Assembly: GCF_013344475.1 (NCBI RefSeq)
Contig: NZ_JABUOU010000003.1
Coordinates: 310,001 to 374,000 of the forward strand
Reading direction: 5' to 3'
DNA: 64,000 bases
Origin: Martelella limonii
Lineage (GTDB): Bacteria; Pseudomonadota; Alphaproteobacteria; Rhizobiales; Rhizobiaceae
Below are positions 15,106 through 24,417 of the stretch, in pieces. The notes under the pieces were generated by a model that was given only the letters and a program-made list of their open reading frames with translations, searched no databases and was not told the DNA's origin. Position 1 is the first letter of the stretch. Every line of letters begins with the position of its first letter. The translations under genes were made by a program, and so were the position numbers.

Positions 15106-16611
15106 ATGGACACGCTTCTCTCGTCTTTCTCTGTGCTTGGCGATCCGCAGAACATGGCGCTGATGGTGATCGCCGTCATGGCAGGCATCATTGTCGGAGC
15201 GATCCCCGGGCTGACGCCTGCAATTGCCATCGGCGTCCTGATTCCGTTCACCTTCTCCTTCAACACAGACACGGCCTTTGTCCTGCTCCTCGGGATCTAT
15301 GTGGGGTCAATGTACGGCGGCTCCGTCCCCGCCATTCTGATGGGCCTGCCCGGCACGCCTTCCGCTGCCGTGACGACAGCCGACGGCTTTCCGCTGACGC
15401 GCCAGGGCCGTGCCGGCGAAGCTCTCGGCGTATCGATCCTGTCGGGCACGATCGGCGGCGTGATAAGCTGCGTTCTCCTCGTTTTCCTTTCTCGCGAACT
15501 CGCACAGGTCGCCCTGCGGTTCGGTGGTCCGGAATATTTCTCGCTCTGCCTTTTCGCGACCACCGTCGTCTTCGTCTTTTCCTCCCCCTCACTGGCGCGC
15601 GGCATCATTGCCGCCTGCCTCGGCCTGTTGCTGTCAACGATCGGGATCGATCCGATCACGCCATTTCCGCGATTCACCTTCGGCATGAGCGAACTGATGA
15701 TCGGCGTGCCTCTGGTTCCTGCGACGATCGGGCTGTTCTGCGTGGCGGAGGTCTTTCGCATGATTGAATCGCCGGGCGAAACGCCACCGGAACAGAGCCG
15801 TTTTTCAGGCATGCGCACAGCATTTCCGCTTCTGCCAAGCCTCGCGCCAACGATTTTCCGGTCCAGCATCATCGGAACGCTGGTCGGCGTCCTCCCCGGC
15901 ACCGGAGCAACCGTTGCCTCCTATCTGAGCTACAATGCCCAACGCAGCCTGTCGAAGGAGCGGGAACGGTTCGGCAATGGATCGGAAGAGGGCGTGGCCG
16001 CTTCGGAATCGGCCAATAACGCCTCAACCGGGGGCACGATGATACCGCTGCTCGCGTTGGGCATTCCAGGCGACATCAACACGCTGCTCCTGCTCGGCGC
16101 CATGTTTGTGCATGGCCTTATCCCCGGGCCAGGCCTGTTTACCGATCACGCCGACCTCGTCTACGTCATCTTTGGCACGATGATCCTGTCCAATCTGCTG
16201 ATCTTTGTTCTTGGCATGATGTTCACGCGCTGGGTCGCCGCGATAGCAGCCATCAGGAAGCGATACCTGATCCCGGTCATCCTTATCATCTCCATCACCG
16301 GGCCGGCGATCTCCTATGGTCACGTCTATTACTTCTGGCTCACCATCATCTTCGGTATCATCGGCTATCTCTGCCAGCGTGGAGGATTTCCGGTTCTGGC
16401 TGTTGCCATGGGCCTCATCCTGGGGCCGATCATGGAGACCAATTTCAGGTCGTCGCTCATGCTGCCGGGAGCCGATCTGGGCATGTTCTTCTCGCGCCCG
16501 ATCTCGGGCGGCTTCCTTGTCCTGACGCTCGCTATCCTGGCTTACGCCGTCTGGCGGGAGGTCAAGCTGTTCCGCCAGACACGGACGCCGGCAAGCGCTG
16601 AAAGCACATAG
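15106..16611 (+). CDS. tctA: tripartite tricarboxylate transporter large permease TctA
   Basis: This 501-residue permease has about ten to twelve hydrophobic segments and the family signatures GAIPGLTPAIAIGVLIPFTF near residue 30, YGGSVPAILMGLPGTPSA near 66, and GVLPGTGATVASYLSY with ASESANNASTGGTMIPLLALGIPG in the middle. It forms the transport path for the ligand bound by TctC. It directly follows tctB, and a ThDP-dependent enzyme gene follows 116 bases later. Confidence 0.95.
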   Translation: MDTLLSSFSVLGDPQNMALMVIAVMAGIIVGAIPGLTPAIAIGVLIPFTFSFNTDTAFVLLLGIYVGSMYGGSVPAILMGLPGTPSAAVTTADGFPLTRQGRAGEALGVSILSGTIGGVISCVLLVFLSRELAQVALRFGGPEYFSLCLFATTVVFVFSSPSLARGIIAACLGLLLSTIGIDPITPFPRFTFGMSELMIGVPLVPATIGLFCVAEVFRMIESPGETPPEQSRFSGMRTAFPLLPSLAPTIFRSSIIGTLVGVLPGTGATVASYLSYNAQRSLSKERERFGNGSEEGVAASESANNASTGGTMIPLLALGIPGDINTLLLLGAMFVHGLIPGPGLFTDHADLVYVIFGTMILSNLLIFVLGMMFTRWVAAIAAIRKRYLIPVILIISITGPAISYGHVYYFWLTIIFGIIGYLCQRGGFPVLAVAMGLILGPIMETNFRSSLMLPGADLGMFFSRPISGGFLVLTLAILAYAVWREVKLFRQTRTPASAEST

Positions 16612-16727
16612 GTCCAGCAGAAGCGGCACCGGGAGATACGCTCGGTCGCCGCAGGTTACACCATCACTTTTGCCCGGCTGGCTCGCAATACCCGATGAAG
16701 CCGGATTTTCTAAAAGGAGTTAAGCCC

Positions 16728-18446
16728 ATGGCCACCGTCGCGGAATGGTTTTTAAGAGGTCTGATCGAACAGGGCTGCGATGCCATCTTTATTAATCCGG
16801 GCACAGATACCCCACCGCTGCAGGAAGCCTGGGCGAGGCTGAAACAGGAGGGTGTAGCCGTGCCGAAACTCGTGCTCTGCCCACATGAGATTGTCGCGGT
16901 GACCGCCGCTCAGGGCTACTATCTCGCAACAGGTCGGGCCCAGGTGGCTTTTGTCCATGTCGACGTGGGCACCGCCAATGCTACGGGCGGTCTCAATGAT
17001 GCCCGAGCGAGCCGCATTCCGCTGGTTCTCTGCGCCGGAATGAGCCCGCTTTCTCTGGACACGACCGTCCCCGGCGCCCGGGCCAAATTCATCAACTGGC
17101 TTCAGGATGTGCCGGACCAGGGTGCGCTCGTGCGCAACTATGTGAAATGGCAGCAGGTTGTTGCCCATGCTTCGGCGGTTGGCCTCGCAGTCGATCGTGC
17201 GTTTCAGATGGCCAACAGCGAGCCCGAGGGCCCGGTCTATCTGGCTTTTCCACGCGAAACACTGATGGAAGAGACACCGAAGCAGCTCCAGCTCGGCCGA
17301 ATGCGCAGCCGTCCTGTACGCCTTCCCGGCCTCGATGAGGAGGCTGCAGAAGCACTGGTGCGACGCCTGCTGGAGGCAGAGTTTCCGCTTCTCGTGACCG
17401 GATACGGCGGCCGGACCCGCGCGCACCGCGACGCGATCGTTGCCTTCGCCGAGGTGCTGAACCTGCCGATTACCGAATATCGCGGCAGGTTCAATGCCTC
17501 GCTCGAACATCCATTGCATCTCGGCTTCAACCCGGAAAGATGGGTCGGCGAGGCCGATGCCATTCTGGTGCTCGACCACGACGTCCCCTTCGTTCCGGCT
17601 GACAGGCCGTTGCGCGACGACCTGCACATCACCCATATGGGTCCGGATCCGATCCAGCAAAACCTGGTGACCTGGGGCTTTCCCGCCGACGAGGTTCTCG
17701 CCTGCAACACGCTTGCCGGCCTGAGATCACTGATGAAGGCCGCCGATCGGATCCTGCCGTCACTCTCCACCGAGGCGCGCCAGCGACTTGAAACACGCAA
17801 AAGGTCAACCGCTGAACGCCACAACAGCCTGATGCAGGCGCTTGAAGCGCGTGAGGCAAGCCCCGGCACCAACGCGATCACACCCTTCATGGTCGGGCGC
17901 GCATTGTCTAAGCTCTGCCCGGATGCTCAGCTTTACGAGGAGGCGGTAACCTCAGGCAATCCGCTGGCGCTTGGCTTCAGGCCGAGCGAGGAAGGTAGCT
18001 ATATGCGCAATGGCGGGTCGTTCCTCGGCTGGGGTCTCGGCGCTTCGCTTGGCGCCAAGCTTGCTGATCCGGAAAAGACCGTCGTTTGCGTCACGGGGGA
18101 CGGTTCGTTCATGTTCGGTGTGCCGAGTGCGGCGCTGTGGATGGCGAAGACGCAAGGCATCGCCGTGCTTTTCGTCATCGTCAACAATGCCTGCTATAAC
18201 TCGGTGCGACTGGCAACACGCGACAGCTTCCCAGAAGGCATTCAGGCGACGGAAGGCTATGTGGGCGTCGATCTCACGGATCCACCAGCCTTCGAGAAGA
18301 TCGCCGAAGCCTGTGGTGCATGGGGCGGACGCGTGGAGACCCATGACCAGCTGGAACCGGTGCTTGCAGCAGCGCTCGAGGCTGTGAATGGCGGCGTGAG
18401 CGCCGTCGTCAACATAACGATTCAGGCGTCGGAAAAGCCGCTCTGA
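16728..18446 (+). CDS. thiamine-diphosphate-dependent enzyme (acetolactate synthase/decarboxylase-like)
   Basis: This 572-residue three-domain ThDP enzyme has the catalytic Glu in PHEIVAVTAAQGYYLATG (Glu at about 54). The ThDP/Mg motif runs from GDGSFMFG (about 457) to NNACYN (about 485). The family covers acetolactate synthase, benzoylformate decarboxylase and relatives; the exact reaction is not readable. The start at 16728 is chosen because AAGGAG lies 9 bases upstream, whereas the in-frame ATG at 16695 has no site. It ends the rightward operon at a strong terminator. Confidence 0.88.
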   Translation: MATVAEWFLRGLIEQGCDAIFINPGTDTPPLQEAWARLKQEGVAVPKLVLCPHEIVAVTAAQGYYLATGRAQVAFVHVDVGTANATGGLNDARASRIPLVLCAGMSPLSLDTTVPGARAKFINWLQDVPDQGALVRNYVKWQQVVAHASAVGLAVDRAFQMANSEPEGPVYLAFPRETLMEETPKQLQLGRMRSRPVRLPGLDEEAAEALVRRLLEAEFPLLVTGYGGRTRAHRDAIVAFAEVLNLPITEYRGRFNASLEHPLHLGFNPERWVGEADAILVLDHDVPFVPADRPLRDDLHITHMGPDPIQQNLVTWGFPADEVLACNTLAGLRSLMKAADRILPSLSTEARQRLETRKRSTAERHNSLMQALEAREASPGTNAITPFMVGRALSKLCPDAQLYEEAVTSGNPLALGFRPSEEGSYMRNGGSFLGWGLGASLGAKLADPEKTVVCVTGDGSFMFGVPSAALWMAKTQGIAVLFVIVNNACYNSVRLATRDSFPEGIQATEGYVGVDLTDPPAFEKIAEACGAWGGRVETHDQLEPVLAAALEAVNGGVSAVVNITIQASEKPL

Positions 18447-18464
18447 GCACATTCCGCCAGAGCG

Positions 18465-18499
18465 AAAAAAGCCGGCCGCGAAAGCGAGCCGGCTTTTTT
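18465..18499. terminator. bidirectional Rho-independent terminator
   Basis: AAAAAAGCCGGC (18465-18476) and GCCGGCTTTTTT (18488-18499) form a perfect 12-base inverted repeat with an 11-base loop. It lies between the convergent ThDP-enzyme gene and the isochorismatase-like gene, and the A and T runs let it work in both directions. Confidence 0.9.
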
Positions 18500-18518
18500 G
18501 CTTCAAGTCGATGGGATC

Positions 18519-19145
18519 TCAGCCGGCGAGATGTCCGAGCGCTTCATCTCCGCTCATTACCCAGCCGAATGCCGCCCTGAGGCAGGTCAACGCGGCTTCG
18601 TGCAAAACAGGGCCGTCCATTGTGTCCACGCATTCCTCAATGCAGATCGTCGCGTAGTCGAGGACGTTGGCGCGGATCGATGTCGCAAGTACACAGCTCG
18701 ATGTATTCACCCCGGTCATCAGCAACGTGTTGATCCCATGGCGGCGCAGCGTGAAGTCGAGATCGGTGGCGACGAAGCAATCGTAACGCTTCTTCGTGTC
18801 GACGATCATGTCGTCCTTGTGCAGAAGTTCGGGCATGATATTGCAGCCCGGCATGCCGTCAAGATTGTGATGCTCGACATTCTTGCGGGAGGCATTCGGA
18901 TCGTCGGCGCGCGTGCGCCAGAACGGATTGGAACGGATCTCCGCGACATCGCGATAACGGGTCACGAGATGGACGATCGGAATGCCCGCCGCACGGCACT
19001 TATCGAAGAAGATCCGGTTGTTCTCAACCACCCGCGCGGCCTTTTCTGCCTCAAGCGGCATGGTCGCGACGCTCGGGTCCAGATGTCCCCGATGCAGGTC
19101 GATGGCAATGACGGCTGCCTTGGCAGTGTCGACTCCAAAATCCAT
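18519..19145 (-). CDS. isochorismatase-family cysteine hydrolase
   Basis: This 208-residue protein has the family triad: Asp16 (AVIAIDLHRGH), Lys118 (DTKKRYDCF) and Cys151 (GVNTSSCVLATS). A cis-peptide-type GVNT precedes the nucleophile. Relatives hydrolyse amides such as maleamate, N-carbamoyl compounds, nicotinamide or biuret. AAGGAA lies 6 bases before the ATG. It is the last gene of the leftward TRAP operon, so its substrate may be the imported compound or a breakdown product. An amidase role is more likely than isochorismate cleavage. Confidence 0.88.
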   Translation of the reverse strand: MDFGVDTAKAAVIAIDLHRGHLDPSVATMPLEAEKAARVVENNRIFFDKCRAAGIPIVHLVTRYRDVAEIRSNPFWRTRADDPNASRKNVEHHNLDGMPGCNIMPELLHKDDMIVDTKKRYDCFVATDLDFTLRRHGINTLLMTGVNTSSCVLATSIRANVLDYATICIEECVDTMDGPVLHEAALTCLRAAFGWVMSGDEALGHLAG

Positions 19146-19175
19146 GATGTTTCCTTCCTTTCAAGGACAGCACGT

Positions 19176-20438
19176 CTAGACAAGCCAGAGCACTGAAGCT
19201 GGAATGTAAGTGGCAATCGCCAGTACGATCAGCGCGAGAATAATGAACGGAATGAGGCTCTTGACGACCTCTAGGTAACCGATGCGGAACGTGGCTGTGC
19301 CGATGAAAATGTTGAGACCGAAGGGCGGGGAGATCATGCCGATAGCAAGATTGAAGACCAGAATGGCTCCGAGATGCGTCGGGTCGACCCCAATGGCAAC
19401 GGCGCTGGGATAGACGAGCGGCGCCAGGACAATGATGGCGGAGTTTGGATCGATGAACATGCCGGCGACGAGAAAGATCGCGTTGATGATCAAGAGCACG
19501 GCCCAGCCAGGCATCCCGCCGAGAACACCGCTGATCATCTGGGGTACCTGCAGCAAGGTGAGATACCAGCCCATGGCGCTGCCGACGGCGATCAGGATCA
19601 GCAGGCTGGCGATGACGATACCGGATGACCGCGAGACCGAGAACAATTCACGCAGGCCCATGTTCCGGTAAATCAGCCATTCCACTATGATGGCGTAGAC
19701 ACAGGCCGCAGCGGCGGCTTCGGTCGGGGTAAACACGCCGCCGTAGATGCCGCCGAAAATGACGGCGGGCAAGCCGAGCGCCCAGAATGCCCGCTTGCCG
19801 GCGTGCCAGCGCTGTGCCCAGCTTGTCGGCTCAGCTCCGGTGATGCCGTGACGCTTTGCATGAATATAGACGTAGATCGTCAGGGCGAGCACAAACAAGA
19901 CGCCTGCCGCGAGCCCCGCCAGGAAGACCGCGCCGACGGATGCCGATGTCTGAACCGAATAAAGGATCATCGCGACCCCAGGAGGGATCAGCATGGCGAG
20001 CGTGGAGGCGGACAGGATCAGTCCGACGGAAAAGGAACGGCTATAGCCCTGCCGCAGCAGCGAGGGGTAGACGATGGGCCCGATGGACACCACGGCGGCG
20101 GCGCCGATGCCACTGATCGCGCCGAAAAAGGCGCATGAGATCACCGTTGCCATGGCGAGGCCGCCCGTGACGTGGCCGACAAGCGCTTCCATCAGTCCAA
20201 CGAGGCGTGAACCGATCTCGCCGCGGGCGATGATGTCGGCAGCGAAGATGAAGAGCGGCACAGCAATCAGCGAGAAAACATTGACGCCTTCGATCACGCG
20301 CTGGGACATGACCATCGAGGGCATGTGCGGGCCGAATATCTCGAACGTTCCGACGGTCGCGGTCAGGATGCCGAGAAAGATCGGAAATGAAAGGGCCAGA
20401 AGAGCGACCAGCACAAGTGAAAAAACAAGAATCGCCAT
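19176..20438 (-). CDS. TRAP transporter large permease (DctM type)
   Basis: This 420-residue protein has about twelve hydrophobic segments and TRAP large-subunit signatures such as PLFIFAADIIARGEIG, FGAISGIGAAAVVSIGPIVYPSLL, GVFTPTEAAAAACVYAIIVE and GMISPPFGLNIFIGTA. It would import organic acids with sodium, using the ligand delivered by the periplasmic receptor. It starts 5 bases after the small permease and ends 30 bases before the isochorismatase-like gene. Confidence 0.95.
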   Translation of the reverse strand: MAILVFSLVLVALLALSFPIFLGILTATVGTFEIFGPHMPSMVMSQRVIEGVNVFSLIAVPLFIFAADIIARGEIGSRLVGLMEALVGHVTGGLAMATVISCAFFGAISGIGAAAVVSIGPIVYPSLLRQGYSRSFSVGLILSASTLAMLIPPGVAMILYSVQTSASVGAVFLAGLAAGVLFVLALTIYVYIHAKRHGITGAEPTSWAQRWHAGKRAFWALGLPAVIFGGIYGGVFTPTEAAAAACVYAIIVEWLIYRNMGLRELFSVSRSSGIVIASLLILIAVGSAMGWYLTLLQVPQMISGVLGGMPGWAVLLIINAIFLVAGMFIDPNSAIIVLAPLVYPSAVAIGVDPTHLGAILVFNLAIGMISPPFGLNIFIGTATFRIGYLEVVKSLIPFIILALIVLAIATYIPASVLWLV

Positions 20439-20443
20439 GGTTT

Positions 20444-21076
20444 TCAGGGCTTTACGATGTTTGCAGAGGCTTCCGCTTCTGCGTTCTGGTCGAATTGCTC
20501 GGCGAGGTCCTCGTCCTTGACCATCGCGGCTCGTTCGCTTTCCGGGTCAAACAGGAAGGACAGGGTCATATGCAGATAGGCCAGCGCGCTGAGGGCTGCG
20601 CCGACCGGCATCGAGAGGTGCAGAATGCCACGCGGGATCGGCAGCACCGGGCTTGTCTGTCCGCCGGAGAGCATACGGTCTGCGAGTGCCGCACCAAAAT
20701 GCAGCATATAGACCATCATGAACGTGCCCAGAATGCCGATGGCGACCCCCACCCAGCGGGTGATCGCGAACGGCGCGAAGCGCGGCAGAATGTCGATGGC
20801 GATATGGGAGCGCTTCCGGATCAGCATGTACATGCCGAGAAACGTCATCCACACCATCATGTAGCGGGCGGCTTCCTCGCCGCCGATCAGGCTGAAGCCG
20901 ATCAGATAGCGGCCGGCGGCACTGACAAAGAGCGTGCCCATGATGGCAATAAGCGCCACCCCGATGAGATACGAAACCACGAGATCGGGTGCCTTGAGCA
21001 CCCGATCAAACGCATGGATAATGCGTATCATCACCGGCTTCGGGCCGGCATTCCGGCTTTCAACCGTGTCGGTCAT
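20444..21076 (-). CDS. TRAP transporter small permease (DctQ type)
   Basis: This 210-residue membrane protein has four hydrophobic helices (about residues 37-57, 70-92, 112-135 and 155-180) and the DctQ-type GEEAARYMMVWMTFLGMYMLIRKRSHI segment. The start overlaps the receptor stop by one base (TAATG). It forms the scaffold of the TRAP permease with the large subunit. Its C-terminal tail is long and acidic. Confidence 0.92.
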   Translation of the reverse strand: MTDTVESRNAGPKPVMIRIIHAFDRVLKAPDLVVSYLIGVALIAIMGTLFVSAAGRYLIGFSLIGGEEAARYMMVWMTFLGMYMLIRKRSHIAIDILPRFAPFAITRWVGVAIGILGTFMMVYMLHFGAALADRMLSGGQTSPVLPIPRGILHLSMPVGAALSALAYLHMTLSFLFDPESERAAMVKDEDLAEQFDQNAEAEASANIVKP

Positions 21077-22086
21077 TATTCGGTGCCCATCTCGGCCTTG
21101 AAGGAATCGATGATTTCCTGGCCTTCAGGACCCACCTGTTCCACGTAGAAAGCTTCAACGCCGGGGAGCGTTGCTTCTTTCAAAGCGGCATACTGTTCGT
21201 CGCTCAGTTCGTGGACGGCAACACCTGCTTTAGCGAAAGCGTCCATGGCGGTGCTGGTCATTTCGTCCGTCTTGTCCGCAACAAGCTGACCAGCGCTGAC
21301 GGCGGCGTTCCTGACAGCCGTCTGGCAGTCTTCGCTGAGCGCATCATACCAGGGCTTGGAGACCATGAAGATCTGGTCAAGATTGCCATGATTGGTCATG
21401 GTGATATCGCTCTGGACCTCGTAGAACTTCATCACGTAGCTGGTTACCAGCGGGTTCTCCTGAGCATCGATCGTGCCATTTTGCAGTGCGCTGTAGGTCT
21501 CCGAAAACGGCATGTTGACGGGGTTGAGGCCGAGAAGCGTCTGCTGTTCGACCAGAACAGGCGAAGGCATGACGCGGGCTTTGAGGCCGGCGTAGTCATC
21601 AAGCGACTGCAACGGCTTGTTGCCGGTCCATTCCTTGTAGCCAGTATGCCATGCCGCGAGGCTGACGACATCCTGCTCCTCGGTGCTGGCGAGCAGGTTG
21701 GCCATCGCTTCGCCCTTCTGCAACTCAATCAGCTTTTCTTCATCCGTCGGCCAGAAGAAGGGAAAGTCGAAGATGCCGATCTTGGGTTCGAAGCCGACGA
21801 GGAAGGAGGCAGGAAGCACGACAGCTTCGATCGAGCCGATCTGCATGCCTTCGATCAGGTCGGTGGTGCCGCCCAGTTGACCGGACGGATAAACCGTGGC
21901 TTCGATTTCGCAACTTTCATCGGCAGCGAGAAGGTCGGCAACCTCATGGGCGCCGAGGTCACGCGGGTCGCCAGGCGGAACAACATGGGCGATCTTCATC
22001 GGCTGTGCCGCAACGACGCCTGCGTTGAGTGCCATGCAGGCCGTCCCGAGCGCGAGAAGCAGTGTCTTGGTTGTCTTGGATTTCAT
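21076..22086 (-). CDS. TRAP transporter substrate-binding protein (DctP type)
   Basis: This 336-residue periplasmic receptor has a signal peptide (about residues 1-28, cleaved after VAA before QPMK). DctP-type features include IAHVVPPGDPRDLGAHEVADLL, a central LKARVMPSPVLVEQQTLLGLNPVNMPFSETYSALQNG (split: LKARVMPSP, then FSETYSALQNGTIDAQENP) and the carboxylate-binding Arg in ARVM. Of two nearby ATGs, 22086 is chosen because the AAGGGG site lies about 6 bases upstream, while it abuts the ATG at 22092. It follows the alpha/beta hydrolase gene by 86 bases. Confidence 0.92.
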   Translation of the reverse strand: MKSKTTKTLLLALGTACMALNAGVVAAQPMKIAHVVPPGDPRDLGAHEVADLLAADESCEIEATVYPSGQLGGTTDLIEGMQIGSIEAVVLPASFLVGFEPKIGIFDFPFFWPTDEEKLIELQKGEAMANLLASTEEQDVVSLAAWHTGYKEWTGNKPLQSLDDYAGLKARVMPSPVLVEQQTLLGLNPVNMPFSETYSALQNGTIDAQENPLVTSYVMKFYEVQSDITMTNHGNLDQIFMVSKPWYDALSEDCQTAVRNAAVSAGQLVADKTDEMTSTAMDAFAKAGVAVHELSDEQYAALKEATLPGVEAFYVEQVGPEGQEIIDSFKAEMGTE

Positions 22087-22172
22087 TTTCATTCCCCTTT
22101 TTTGTTGAGTATCGTTTTCATGGTCGAGCGCGCGCCGCCTCTTTGTGGCGGCGCGATATTAGTTTCGGCGGG

Positions 22173-23375
22173 TCAGTACCCCTCCCGCTGATCGATACCG
22201 AACTTGTCCGCTAGCCAGTCGGCCATCTTTTCCTGACCGATGGTGGGGTTGTCGTGCTGGCAATGTTCAGCACCGGTTTCCTCGACGCTGACCATTTCGA
22301 GCGTCACGTCGACACCATGTTCCTTTGCATATTCGAAGACCTGGGTTGCCTGGCGCACGCTCAGCACATCGGAGCCGCCGTGGCAGATCAGATACGGGCA
22401 GCTGATCTTGTCGATATGGCCTTCGAGTTTGAAATCTTTTCCCTTTTGCAGCGCCTCGGACATGTTCTTGCCGCCAAACACCCAGGTAATGTGATCAGCA
22501 AGACCATGGCTATCGCCTGCCGATCCCCAAAGGTCGTTGACGTCCCAGACGGCGCCATGGGAGATGGCCGCAGCAATGCGTGGTTCATAGGATGCGGCGC
22601 GCGCCGCGTAGAAACCGCCAAGACTCGAGCCGCAAACGGCGATGCGCTTCTCGTCAATATCGCCACGCGACAGCAGGTAGTCGATCATCACGCCGACAGG
22701 CTTTTCATAATCGAGCTGGGTATTGATACCGTGGCGCCGCAGCGTACCGCCCTGGCCGGGTCCGTCGATCATCAGAACCGATATGCCACGCTCATAAGGC
22801 CCGCGGGCGCTCATGAACCACATCTCGTCCTTGATGCTGTCGAGACCGCCAAAGCAGATAACAACCGGCGAAAGCGATGGTGCCTTGGGCGCCTTTAGGA
22901 AATAGCCGTACATCTTGCCGTCGAGATACGGAATTTCCACCTCTTCCATGGCCGGCTTTAGATACCGGCCCCACTTCTTCGAGCAGTTCTCCATCTTGGT
23001 GAAGATTTCGAGACGAGCCGGGTCCTCTCCTTCGAGCCAGAACTCTGCCTGGCGGTAATAGTCTGCAGCGCGCAACCAGCAGGCCTTGGCAGTCTCGATG
23101 TGCCCGGCCTTTTCCTCGGCGTCGCCACGCTTGTCGTTGCGGTCTGCAACACGAAGCCATTCCTCACGCCAGCTGTCCTTGTCGCCGGGCACCATCCGCG
23201 AGGCCGCCTGGAAACACTCGGAGATTGCGCCGCCACCTTCCTGGGTTTCGCCAAGCGCGCGGCGGAACTGGTACGACATCCAGGGATGTTCGGGCCAGTG
23301 ATGCCAGCCATAGTCGCGATAATGGGGTTCCGTGCGGTCGACGACCTCGTCAATCAGCTTCTGCTCTGCAGACAA
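22173..23375 (-). CDS. alpha/beta hydrolase, pseudooxynicotine-hydrolase-like
   Basis: This 400-residue protein has a helical N-terminal region (about 1-150) before an alpha/beta hydrolase domain with nucleophile elbow CGSSLGGFYAA (Ser at about 250), VICFGGLDSIKDE and a C-terminal HGGSDVL and EHCQHD. The layout matches the group containing 2,6-dihydroxypseudooxynicotine hydrolase, a C-C bond hydrolase. The TTG at 23375 is preferred because AGGAG is 7 bases upstream; the GTG at 23381 is too close to it. It heads the TRAP operon and likely acts on the imported compound. Confidence 0.8.
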   Translation of the reverse strand: MSAEQKLIDEVVDRTEPHYRDYGWHHWPEHPWMSYQFRRALGETQEGGGAISECFQAASRMVPGDKDSWREEWLRVADRNDKRGDAEEKAGHIETAKACWLRAADYYRQAEFWLEGEDPARLEIFTKMENCSKKWGRYLKPAMEEVEIPYLDGKMYGYFLKAPKAPSLSPVVICFGGLDSIKDEMWFMSARGPYERGISVLMIDGPGQGGTLRRHGINTQLDYEKPVGVMIDYLLSRGDIDEKRIAVCGSSLGGFYAARAASYEPRIAAAISHGAVWDVNDLWGSAGDSHGLADHITWVFGGKNMSEALQKGKDFKLEGHIDKISCPYLICHGGSDVLSVRQATQVFEYAKEHGVDVTLEMVSVEETGAEHCQHDNPTIGQEKMADWLADKFGIDQREGY

Positions 23376-23700
23376 ATGCACTCTCCTGCATGATGGAATT
23401 CTGTTTCAGTTAGGGTTCTACACCGAGGTTACAGAGAGATGATTATATGTCAAGTAACTTGAATTTTATTGCGCCCCTATGAAAACCGACCATTCCACCA
23501 ACCATGCGCCCTGTCGCGGCAGACCTCTCTCACGCCGCGAAGCGCAAGGGCTTCGCCTCAGAACGGCGCTCGGGATGCATCGCGCCGCCCCGGTTCAGCA
23601 CCGGCCCCATATCGCCAGCCCGGCATATGGCCGGGCCGGGATGGCGACCTCTTCATTTGTCCATGTCGCGATGAGACCGCCTTGTGTGTTCTCTCGCTTT
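23376..23700. other. intergenic region before the alpha/beta hydrolase
   Basis: No gene is seen. The part next to the hydrolase is AT-rich and carries the TCAAGT-A-ACTTGA palindrome at 23450-23462. The rest is GC-rich and featureless to the eye, and must hold the promoter of the TRAP operon. Confidence 0.5.
23450..23462. promoter_or_regulatory. TCAAGT-A-ACTTGA palindrome upstream of TRAP operon
   Basis: This is a perfect 6-base inverted repeat around a single central base, 75 bases before the hydrolase start. A TCAAGT half-site recurs at 24329-24334, upstream of the cupin-XRE regulator gene, beside a similar TGAATTTT stretch. It is a candidate operator for that regulator. Confidence 0.45.
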
Positions 23701-24276
23701 TTAAAATGAGGGCGGCGTGTTCAACCAGATCACCCGAGCCTCGGTACTGCCGATATTGCGATAGCCATGCGGGCGTTCGGATCGAAAGCAGAAGGAATCG
23801 CCTGCCGACATTTCATAACTCTTGCCGTCCAGAAGAAGTTCTACTTTTCCTTCAAGCACATAACCAAACTCCTCCCCATCATGCTGCAACATGCCCTCAC
23901 TGCCGCCACCGACTCCGATGTGGTGAATATTGCCCTGCAGCAAATGCCCCTCGGCAAACGGAATGAGCCGTTCGAGCGTCAGATGCTCTCCCTTTCTGAG
24001 CGGATCAGTGTGGACCAGCATCCTGTCTCCCGCACGCGAGACCGGGCTGGCCGGTTCATCTGCCTGGGCGAACATCTGTCCCACAGTGAGGTCGAGCCCC
24101 CTCGCAATCTTCTGCAGCATTTTCAGCGACGGACTGGAACGACCGTTCTCGATCTTCGAAAGCAGGGATTCCGAACACCCCGCCGCATCAGCCAGTTCCT
24201 TCAGTGTCATCCCCTTGACCAGCCGGGCATGCCTCAGCTTCACACCGACATTGGTCGACAGATTATCTTGATTCAT
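23701..24276 (-). CDS. XRE-family regulator with C-terminal cupin
   Basis: This 191-residue protein has a helix-turn-helix (about residues 10-65, RLVKGMTLKELADAAGCSESLLSKIENGRSSPSL, best seen as KELADAAGCSESLLSKIE). A cupin sensor follows (about 115-185, HDGEEFGYVLEGKVELLLDG and AGDSFCFRSERPHGYRN). Such regulators sense small catabolic substrates. The ATG at 24276 has GAGGG at a good distance; a GTG one codon earlier is possible. It lies between the two leftward catabolic groups and likely controls one of them. Confidence 0.88.
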   Translation of the reverse strand: MNQDNLSTNVGVKLRHARLVKGMTLKELADAAGCSESLLSKIENGRSSPSLKMLQKIARGLDLTVGQMFAQADEPASPVSRAGDRMLVHTDPLRKGEHLTLERLIPFAEGHLLQGNIHHIGVGGGSEGMLQHDGEEFGYVLEGKVELLLDGKSYEMSAGDSFCFRSERPHGYRNIGSTEARVIWLNTPPSF

Positions 24277-24417
24277 CACGCGTCCCTCTTTTCACTCTTG
24301 AGCGAAATTACAGAAGCATGAATTTTTATCAAGTTTTACGCGATCAAATCCTTTCGTCTGTCAGTTCGGCGTTTCTATCGGCATGTCCTTTCATTGGACC
24401 ATGGCCTGGTCTTCGTT

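Noticed and set aside
21211-22191. 326-codon plus-strand frame opposite dctP
   Set aside because: It is antisense to a well-defined TRAP receptor and has no domain signature.
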